From Sphingopyxis sp. OAS728 (lineage in GTDB: Bacteria; Pseudomonadota; Alphaproteobacteria; Sphingomonadales; Sphingomonadaceae), in contig NZ_JADBDT010000001.1 of NCBI RefSeq assembly GCF_014873485.1, positions 372,001-436,000 of the forward strand: a stretch of 64,000 bases of DNA, given 5' to 3'. Of this stretch, positions 52,421 through 61,800 are shown piece after piece. Both the position numbers and the translations under genes were made by a program. How positions within the stretch are numbered: the stretch's first letter is position 1; each line of letters begins with the position of its first letter. The notes beneath the pieces were generated by a model. The model was not told where the DNA came from. It was given only the letters and a program-made list of their open reading frames with translations, and did not search any database.

Positions 52421-54511
52421 CTAGCTCCCGGCCTGCGGCTGCTGAATGGCGGATGCCGCCTTCTCCCCGCGGCGCAATTTCTCAAGCACCGACGCGGTGT
52501 CGCCGTCCAGCACGATCCTCCCCGCCTGCATGACCAGCAAACGCGACATCGCACCCAGGAACTGCAGCTTGTGCGTGACGATGACGATCGACGTCGACGG
52601 GTCGCTGAGTTTGGCGAGGAAGGCGAGAACGCGCGCCTCATTCTCCTGATCGAGATTGGACGTCGGCTCGTCGAGCAACAGGAAGCGCGGCTTTAGCAGG
52701 AAAACGCGGGCGAGGCCCACCATGGTGCGCTGACCGCCCGACAATCCGCCCCCACCTTCGAATACCGGAAGGTCGAGCCCCTTGGGATGCGTGCGCACCA
52801 GATCGTCGAGCCCCGTGCGCGAGGCGGCTTCCAGCAGGCGATCGTCCGGGACATTGGGCAAGCCCATCGTCAGATTGTCGCGCAAGGTTCCCGACACCAG
52901 TCGGTAGTCCTGCGGGAAATAACAGATTTCGCGCCGCAAACTGTCTTCGGCAATCTGGTCGAGCGCGATTCCGCCGAGCAAGACATGCCCCTTTTGCGGT
53001 GGAACGAGCCCGGCCAGCATACGGAGCAACGTCGATTTGCCCGCGCCGACCGATCCGATGATCCCGACGCGTTCTCCCGGTCCGATTTCCAGTTTGGGAA
53101 CGCCAAGGCCGAAACGCGATTCCCCATGCGCGAATGCGGCATTTTCAACCTTCAGCACCGATGCGAGCGTATCGGGGCGGATTTTCTGCACATCGAGCGG
53201 CTGATCGCTCGGCGTCGCCAGCAGTTGGTCGAGCGCGCGGAGCGACGCGCGGGCATAACCCCACTGGACGACGAAGCCGGGCAGCGAGGCGACGAGGGGG
53301 CCGTTTATCCGGCCGCTGATGATCGTGCAGGCAATCAGCCCGCCCATCGTCATCTCGCCCTGATTGACGCGATAGGCGCCCCACACGACGATGCCGACGT
53401 ATGCGATCTGCTGAAGAAAGGAGAAGGTCTGGCTGGCGAAAACCGACCAGCGCTGGACCTTTACGTCATGGCCGTTGACCGCGTCGATCAAATCGTTCCA
53501 CGCGGCGAGCATATGCCATCCGCCCCGGTTGGCCTTGATCGTTTCCGAGGCATCGAGCGCTTCGACCAAAAGGCCGTTCTTGCGATTGCCCGTAACCTGA
53601 GTCCTGTCGGCATGTTCGCGAATTCCCTTTGAAAACACGAAGGCGAGTAGCAGCGACAGGGCAAAGATTGCGAGCGGCACGATCGCAACGACGCCGCCGA
53701 TCACCGCCATCACGGCCAGGAAAAGCAGCGCGAACGGCAGGTCCGCCATAACGAAGATCGAAGCCGAGGAAAAAAGCTGGCGAACCTGCTCCAGTCCGCG
53801 CAATTGGGCCGCCATCGTCCCGATACCCGGCGGGCGCGCGTCGAGGCGCACGGCCTGCATGCGGTCGAAGAAATATTCGGACACTTCGGCATCGACCGCC
53901 ATGGCCTCGCGCCCGACCATCAACGCCCGGATCACGCGCATCGCGAAGTCGATCAGCAACGCAAAGCCGATCCCCGCCGTCAGAACCCAAAGGGTCGCAA
54001 AACCCCCGCGAGGGATAACGCGGTCATAGACCTGCATCGAGTAGAGCGACGTCGCAAGCGCAAGTGTGTTCACCACGATCGTCGCAACAATCGCCTCGAA
54101 CAAAATATGTTTGCGGCGCATGATCGCGGACCAGAAAATGCTGTGTGCGCGCATGAAGTTGCGTCTTTCGGCCATTGCCGGAAAACGCATCTCGACCAAC
54201 AGGCAGCTCCTGTCCCACACGACCTGTTCTACCCCGCCGATTGCCGATGCGCGGATGGTCGCCCGCGTTTCCCACTGTTCCGCAAGCGCCCAGCCCGAGG
54301 GCGTGAGAATGAGCAGCGGGAAAGCGTTGGCGCGCGGTCGCTCGCTTATGCGCCGGGGCTCGGGCCAACCGAGCGCCGCAGCAAGTTTATCAAGACCGTC
54401 GGGATCGCCGATATCCAGATCATCGGGCACGCCCGCCGCCCAATCCGGCGCTAGGCTGACGCCGTGTCGCCGGGCCAGTGCCTCGATCAGTTCCAGATAG
54501 AGCTGGGTCAT
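52421..54511 (-). CDS. Type I secretion ABC transporter (LapB/HlyB type)
   Basis: An inner-membrane permease-ATPase (696 aa). The N-terminal ~135 residues are a divergent C39-like region with no recognisable catalytic Cys, so it is probably a non-cleaving substrate-docking domain. Six membrane helices (about 150-420) precede the ATPase: Walker A GSVGAGKSTLL, signature LSGGQ, Walker B FLLLDEPTSNLD, H-loop VIVTHK. The start at 54511 overlaps the tolC stop by ATGA; longer in-frame sequence upstream lies within tolC. It probably exports the giant adhesin encoded at the head of this operon. Confidence 0.92.
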   Translation of the reverse strand: MTQLYLELIEALARRHGVSLAPDWAAGVPDDLDIGDPDGLDKLAAALGWPEPRRISERPRANAFPLLILTPSGWALAEQWETRATIRASAIGGVEQVVWDRSCLLVEMRFPAMAERRNFMRAHSIFWSAIMRRKHILFEAIVATIVVNTLALATSLYSMQVYDRVIPRGGFATLWVLTAGIGFALLIDFAMRVIRALMVGREAMAVDAEVSEYFFDRMQAVRLDARPPGIGTMAAQLRGLEQVRQLFSSASIFVMADLPFALLFLAVMAVIGGVVAIVPLAIFALSLLLAFVFSKGIREHADRTQVTGNRKNGLLVEALDASETIKANRGGWHMLAAWNDLIDAVNGHDVKVQRWSVFASQTFSFLQQIAYVGIVVWGAYRVNQGEMTMGGLIACTIISGRINGPLVASLPGFVVQWGYARASLRALDQLLATPSDQPLDVQKIRPDTLASVLKVENAAFAHGESRFGLGVPKLEIGPGERVGIIGSVGAGKSTLLRMLAGLVPPQKGHVLLGGIALDQIAEDSLRREICYFPQDYRLVSGTLRDNLTMGLPNVPDDRLLEAASRTGLDDLVRTHPKGLDLPVFEGGGGLSGGQRTMVGLARVFLLKPRFLLLDEPTSNLDQENEARVLAFLAKLSDPSTSIVIVTHKLQFLGAMSRLLVMQAGRIVLDGDTASVLEKLRRGEKAASAIQQPQAGS

Positions 54512-55866
54512 AGGCCGCGCGCCTCGTCGGCCGGTTGCCATCGCCCCGTCCGCATCATGAGCCGACTGAAATAGGCAAGCATATTTACGCGCGCGTCGAG
54601 CGCGTCGATCTGCGCCGTCGTACCCTCGCGGACCGCGTTCATCACATCCAGCCATGTCCGTCTGCCACTGGTGAATTGGCGCATGTAGGATTCGGTCACG
54701 CGCTGCGATGCTTCCGCCGAAAAACGCGTCGTCTCCACTCGCGCCGTCGCAGCTTCATATTCGACGTGATCGATCACCAATATGTCGCGTAGCTCGCGTT
54801 CGGCGGTTCCGATCTGCGCCTCACTCGATACCTGCCGCAGACGCGCGGCATCGGCGGCGGCAAAGCGCGACAGACCGCCATCCATCTGCATCCGCAACGC
54901 CAAGCCGATCTGGTGGCCGTTAAACTCGCCATATCCATATTGCGCGTTGAGTTGCGGCAATGTCTGGGCTCTGGCTATCCGGGTGTCGGCGTCGGCGACC
55001 TCGGCCTCCAGGCGCACGCGGCGCAAACCCGGATCGAAAGCGAGGCCCTCCGCGAGAAGCACCTCGCGGTCGAACTGGGGCAGATCGGAGGCTTCGCGAT
55101 AGGTTGAAGTCAAAGTGTAGAAGGGATCGCCGACAAGCTCGCGAAGGCGCTGAACCGCGGATTGCTGTTGCGCAACCGTCAGATTGATCTGCTGCGAGAC
55201 TTGCGCGGTCCGCGCACGGACAAGTTCGAGATCGGACCGCGGGCTGACCTCCTGCGCAACCCGCCGCTCCATCGATGCGAGCAGGCGCTGATGCTGTTCG
55301 AGACTGTTGTCCAGGATCGCGCGGCGCTGCGTTGCCCGGAAAAATTCATAGTAGGACGCGGCCACCTGCAACGCGATGTCGAGGATCGCCTGATCGTAGC
55401 TGGCCAGTGCCGCCTGCTCGGCCGCCCGCGCCCGGCTGATCGAGCCCTTGATCCGGCCTCCGGTCCATATCGGCTGCTCGACCGTGACGGTCGCTTGCGC
55501 CCGGTCGCTTCGCTGGCCGAGGATCAGCCCCTCGACGCCAAGGCTAGGAAAGCGCTGCCAGCGCGAAGCCCGGAGGTCGGCCCCGGCCGCACGGACATTC
55601 GCTTCCGCCGCAGCGATCGAAGGGTGGCCCGCGACGGCGCGGTTCGCCAATTCCTCCAATTGCGGATCGAACCAGGCCACCCCCTCGGCGCGCGTTTCCT
55701 CGACGCCCGGCGGGCCGTAAGTCGGCGCGGCCGCCTGCGCGGACACCGGGTCGGGCAGGACGATCAGCGACAATGCCGCCAGCAACGGGGGCACGACCTG
55801 CCCTCGTCGTTGCTTGAAGCGCAACCCCGCTGCGGCGCCGCCCGCCGCCTCCGTGTCGCCGATCAT
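54508..55866 (-). CDS. TolC-family outer-membrane efflux protein of the adhesin operon
   Basis: An outer-membrane channel (452 aa from the ATG at 55866; a TTG at 55884 is an alternative). A signal-like segment (VVPPLLAALSLIVLPDPVSAQA) precedes two TolC repeats rich in heptads; VEQPIWTGGRIKGSISRA and SGRRTWLDVMNAVREG are typical of the family. It completes the type I pathway with the ABC and HlyD genes downstream, and lies 33 bases after the adhesin stop. Confidence 0.92.
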   Translation of the reverse strand: MIGDTEAAGGAAAGLRFKQRRGQVVPPLLAALSLIVLPDPVSAQAAAPTYGPPGVEETRAEGVAWFDPQLEELANRAVAGHPSIAAAEANVRAAGADLRASRWQRFPSLGVEGLILGQRSDRAQATVTVEQPIWTGGRIKGSISRARAAEQAALASYDQAILDIALQVAASYYEFFRATQRRAILDNSLEQHQRLLASMERRVAQEVSPRSDLELVRARTAQVSQQINLTVAQQQSAVQRLRELVGDPFYTLTSTYREASDLPQFDREVLLAEGLAFDPGLRRVRLEAEVADADTRIARAQTLPQLNAQYGYGEFNGHQIGLALRMQMDGGLSRFAAADAARLRQVSSEAQIGTAERELRDILVIDHVEYEAATARVETTRFSAEASQRVTESYMRQFTSGRRTWLDVMNAVREGTTAQIDALDARVNMLAYFSRLMMRTGRWQPADEARGL

Positions 55867-55899
55867 GCCCGCATTGGAACGCAAAAAGATACAGCGAGA

Positions 55900-58800
55900 C
55901 TATGCAATGACATGGACCCCCTGCTCGATCAGAACTGTGGCGCCGTTCAGCATATATTGGTCATAGACCGTGCCACCGATGGTCGGGCTTGCACCCACGG
56001 TCCAAGCGCCATTCAGGTTTACGATGTCATTTGTGTCGCCCGTGACCTGCAGGACGCCGCCACCGGTCGCCGCCAAAATGCCGGCCTCCGAGATATCGAG
56101 CACATTGCTGTCATCGTCGAAGCCGAGATCGATACGCTCGATATTGGTTACGCTACCGCCTCCGCTCAGCGAGAGGTCGATGCCATCGAGCACCAGCGTG
56201 TCGAAATCTGCATTTCCGTTGATCGAGAGGAAATTGAGGCCCGAAAGGACGAGGATATCATTGCCGGCGCCGCCGTTGAAAATATCGGCGCCATTGCCGT
56301 CGATCAGGATGTCATTGCCGATCCCTCCCGTCAGCACGTCATTGCCGGCACCGCCGGCCAGAAGGTCATTGCCGCTGCCTCCGTCGAGCGTATCGTCCCC
56401 CGCATGGCCATAAAGACGTTCGAATATCGATCCGGCCGGCGTCGCCGTCAGATTGTCGTTTGCCGCCGTGCCTTCGACGATGTCGGGGCTGCCGCCCGCG
56501 CCGAGCAGCCCCTGGAGAACGTCGGCGTTAGCGAGCGTCGAGATCAGGTCGGTATCGACCGCACCGTCGGAATCGGTCGCGGTGACCCTGAAAGTTCCAA
56601 GCAGGCTGACATCAAGACTGGCCGGCGGCAAAAGCGCCAGCAAGTTGACGCCTGACTCGAGCTGCATCGTCGCCAGCAGCTGGTTCACCGCAAAATTGTC
56701 GATCACTCGCCCATCGGCCGACGTGATCGTCAGCGTCGAGGTTGGGCCGACGACGCCCAATATGCCTGCCGTATTGACGACCGACACCGACAATCCGAGT
56801 TCGGCCGCCAGGGCGTTCGAAACGGTCAGTTCCGCATCGGCCAGATTCAGACTGACCAGCGCGGCGTAGGACACGACGACCCGCTGCAGATTGTCGTCGG
56901 GGTCGAACGCGACAACCGCTTGCCGACTGAGGTCGATGATGTCGAGCGCGCTCAAACCCACAAGGCCGAGCAGGTCGACATCGGTCGCCTGCGCGATGGG
57001 CGCCTGATTGCCTGGCGTGACCGTCGGCGTGCGGCTGTCGAACGATACCGAAGTCGATGCCGTGTCCCCGTCATTGTCGGCGATCACCGCCTCGATCGTC
57101 GTCAGCCGGTTCGCCTGCGCCGAACCGTTCGCCTGCGCGACGACCAGATTGCCGCCCGCAAGCAGCCTGCCGATGATCTCGGACTGCGACGTAAGCCCGC
57201 CGGTCAGATCGACACCCGAAAGCTGGATCTGCTGGTCCGCCAGCGCCGCATTGAAGCCGCCTGCGAAGCCCCCGGTCGAGCTGAGCGAGATGATCGTGTT
57301 CCCGCCGGCGACGGCGATGTGGATATAATTGGCGAGATTGCCCGCGATATTGCCGACCGCAGCCTCTCCCTGCAGAAGCCCTGCCAGGTTGATGATGTCG
57401 CCGCCCGCGCTGACGGGTGCTCCGTTAAAGTCGGTGATCACGTCGAGTGCGGCAGCACCCGCGGCTCCCTGATCCCCGGCCTCCCATATAAAGCGGTCGT
57501 TCCCCGTCCCGCCGGTCAGCGCGTCATTCCCGCGGCCGCCGACGATGATGTCGTTGCCCGCACCGCCGTTCAATACATCATTGCCAAGGCCGCCGCGCAG
57601 CAGATCGTTGCCCGCACCGCCGCTCAGATTATCAATCCCGGCGTAGCCATAAAGGCGCTCGTCCTCAGCCGTACCGGTCAGGGTGTTCGCTGCAGCCGTG
57701 CCCTCCGTAACACCCGCGGGATCGTTCGAGGGGTCGAGCAAGCTCGTCCCCAGCAGGTCCCTGTCAGAATCGGTTGCGACAGCCCCGGTCGCGTCGGTCG
57801 CGGTGATCGAGATGGTAGGCAAAAGGTTCAGCGCCGCGAGATTGAGGCCGCCCGCCTGCTGGACATAGACCGTCGCCAGAAATTCGTTCAGCCGCAGATT
57901 GTCGATCGGTTGCCCGTTGGTCGATGTGATCGACAGCGCGGAGAAGGACTGCGTATTCACGCTCACCGCCAGCGGCGGGATGCCGATGGTGATCGCGAAG
58001 ATATTGTTGGTTTCGACCACGGTCAGGCCGAATTCGGCCGCCATCGCGGCCGACCAGGCGAGATGATAGCCCGCGCTGGTACTAAGGCTCAGACCGGCGC
58101 CCAGCAGCGCTTCCGCACGAATTTGAACTTGCGAGATATTGTTGTTGGCATCGACCGCGGTCAGCATCTGGTCGGTGCCGATACCGATCAGATCCAGCGC
58201 ATCGGCATTGACTAGGCCGAGCAGGCTCGCCGACGCATTGACGTTGACCACCGGTCCCTGCGCTTGCGAGGCGGCTGTCGCGAGCGCTGCATAATCATAT
58301 TCGCCCGTCACCATATCGACTGAAATCGTCTCGCCCGCGGTCGTGTTGATCAGCAACCGGTCGCTCGCAGGGTCGAAGCTCCAGCTCGCAACCGTACCAA
58401 GCGTACCCGTTCCCGTGATAGCATCCGCGTCGGGGTCGTAGGTCAGCGTATAGGTGCCAAGGGTGATGGATTGGACATGGCCGCCGTCCGCGCCATAGCC
58501 GACAGCCAGATCGCCCGACGCCTGGCCGGGCACGCCGACGACGATATGCTCGGCGGGCTGCGCCGCCGGTCCATCGTCGCGGACGTCGACCGTGAGCAGG
58601 CCGTCCGACGACGCGCCGCCACTGTCCGTCGCCGTGACGACGAAGCCCAGCGAGAGTAGATCCTGACCCGCGACTGCGTGATCGAGCGGGCGCGCCAGGT
58701 CGAAACTATAGGCGCCCGACGTGTTCAGAGTCAGCACGGCGACCGTGGCACCGCCGGCCGTGCCGGTCAGCGTATAGACGCCGCCGGCAAAGCTCCCCGC

Positions 58801-61800
58801 CCAGCTGATCGGCGCTCCGTTGGACGTCAGACCGGCCGGACCGGTCACGCCCACGCTGGTTATGGAACCGTCTATATCCGACAGCGTCATCGTGCCGGTA
58901 GCCCTTGTCGGTGCCGCCACGGCCCCGCCGTCGAGCAGGCCGCCGGGAAGCCCCGATTCAGCCACGCTGGCGCTCGCATTGACCACGCTGGGTGCATCGT
59001 TAACGGGCGCGACGACAACGGCGACGGTGCCGGCGGCTGTGCCGCCATTGCCATCGCTCACCGTGTAGCTGATCGTGTCGCTGCCGTTGAAATTGGCATT
59101 GGGCGTATAGGTCAGCGCACCCGTCACCGGGTCGATCGTTACTACACCATTGGTTGCGGAAGCGGCGGTCACCGTCAGCGGATCGCCATCGGCATCGATG
59201 TCGTTCGCCCGCACGTTGATAACAATCGGCGTATCTTCGGCGGTAGAAGCGGTATCGGCGCCTGCGACAGGCACGTCGTTCACCGCCGTCACCGTCAGCG
59301 TTACCGTCCCGGTGTCCGTCAGCGCGCCATCGGTCACCGTATAGAGGAAGCTATCGGTGCCGCTGAAATTCGCCGCCGGGGTGTAGACATAGCTTCCATT
59401 CGCCGCGATCGTGACGCTGCCGCCCTGCGCGGTCGCGAAGGTGCCGGCCACCGCGGTCAAGGCGTCGCCGTCATCGTCGATATCGTTCGCGACCAGGCTG
59501 ACCACCGAGCTGAACGGCGTGTCCTCCACCACCGTCACCGCGTCGTCGACCGCGACGGGTGCATCTTCGACGGGCGACACCGTCACTGCCACCGTCCCCG
59601 TGCTCGTTCCGCCTGCACCGTCGCTCACCGTGTAGGTGATGGTGTCGCTGCCGCTGAAGTTCGCATTGGGGGTATAGGTCAGCGCACCCGTCACCGGATC
59701 GATCGTAACGCTTCCGTTCGTCGCCGAGGCGGCCGTGACGGTGAGCGGATCGCCTTCGGCATCGCTGTCGTTCGCCAAAACGTCGATGACCACGGGCGTA
59801 TCCTCGGCCGTAGACGCGGTGTCGGCGCCTGCCGCAGGCACGTCGTTCACTGCTGCCACCGTCAGCGTTACCGTCCCGGTGTCGGTGAGCGCCCCGTCGG
59901 TCACCGTATAGATGAAGCTGTCGGTGCCGCTAAAGTTCGCCGCCGGCGTATAGACATAGCTTCCATCGGCCGCGATCGTGACGCTACCGCCCTGCGCGGT
60001 CGCAAAGGTCCCGGCCACCGCCGTCAAAACGTCGCCATCGCCGTCGGTATCGTTCGCGATCAGGCTGACCACCGAGCTGAACGGCGTGTCTTCGGTCACT
60101 GTCGCCACATCATCGATCGCGACGGGTGCATCGGCGACGGGCGACACCGTCACCGCGACTGTCCCACTGGTCGTTCCGCCCGCACCGTCGCTCAGCGTGT
60201 AGGTGATCGTATCGCTGCCGCTGAAATTTATATTGGGCGTATAGGTGAGCGCTCCCGTCACCGGATCGATCGTTACCACACCATTGGTTGCGGAAGCGGC
60301 CGTCACCGTCAGCGGATCACCATCGGCATCATTGTCGTTCGCCAGTACGTCGATCACGACCGCCACATCTTCGGCTGTCGATGCCGTGTCGGCGCCCGCA
60401 ACCGGGCCGTCGTTCACCGCCGCCACGGTCAGCGTCACGGTGCCGGTGTCGGTCAGAACGCCATCGGTCACGGTATAGATGAAGCTGTCGGTGCCGCTGA
60501 AATTCGCCGCCGGCGTATAGACATAGCTGCCGTCCGCCGCGATCGTGACACTGCCGCCCTGCGCCGTCGCAAAAGTGCCCGCAACCGCCGCCAGAGCATC
60601 GCCGTTGGCGTCCGTGTCATTGGCGATCAGGCTCACGGCCGACACGAAAGGCGTATCTTCTGTGGCGCTGACTGCATCGTCAACGGCGACCGGTACGGCG
60701 GCGCCCGCCGATACGACCACGACCACGGCCCCGCCGACCGTTCCGCCCGCACCGTCGTCCAACGTGTAGCTGATCGTATCGGTGCCGCTGAAACCCGCGT
60801 CAGGCGTGTAGGTGAGCGCACCCGTAACGGGGTCGATGCTCACCGTCCCGTTGGCCGCAGTGGCGGCTGTGACGGTGAGCGGGTCGCCATCGGCGTCGCT
60901 GTCATTGGCGAGCACGTCGATCACCATGGGCGTGTCTTCTGCCGTGGCCGCGGTATCGGCGCCGGCGACCGGAACGTCATTCACCGCGGTTACGGTCAGC
61001 GTTACCCTGCCCGTGTCGGTCAGAACGCCATCGGTCACCGTATAGAGGAAGCTGTCGGTGCCGTTGAAGTTCGCGCCGGGCGTATAGAGATAGCTGCCGT
61101 CCGCTGCGATCGTCACGCTGCCGCCCTGCGCCGTCGCGAACGTACCGGCGACCGCGGTCAATGCATCGCCGTCGCCGTCGGTGTCGTTCGCAATCAGGCC
61201 GACCACAGAATTGAAGGGCGTGTCCTCCGTCACCGTCACCACGTCGTCGACGGCGACTGGCGCATCAGCCACAGGCGAAACCGTCACCGCGACGCTTCCA
61301 GCGCTCGTCCCCGTGCCATCGCTCACCGTATAGCTGATCGTATCGCTGCCGTTGAAATTGGCATTGGGCGTATAGGTCAGCGCACCCGTCACCGGGTCGA
61401 TCGCCACGCTTCCGTTCGTTGCGGAGGCAGCCGTTACCGTCAGCGGATCGCCGTCGGCGTCGGCATCGTTGGCGAGCACGTCGATCACCACCGGCGTGTC
61501 TTCGGCAGTAGATGCGGTGTCCGTACCTGCGGCAGGCGTGTCATTCACCGCCGTGACATTGAGCGTCACGGTGCCGGTGTCCGTCAGCGCACCGTCGGTC
61601 ACTGTGTAAATGAAGCTGTCAGTGCCGTTGAAGTTCGCCGCAGGGGTATAGACGAAGCTGCCATCCGCCGCGATCGTGACGCTGCCGCCTTGCGCGGTCG
61701 CAAAGGTACCCGCAACCGCGGTCAATGCATCGCCATCGCCGTCGGTGTCGTTCGCGATCAGGCCGACCACCGAACTGAACGGCGTATCTTCGGTGGCGGT

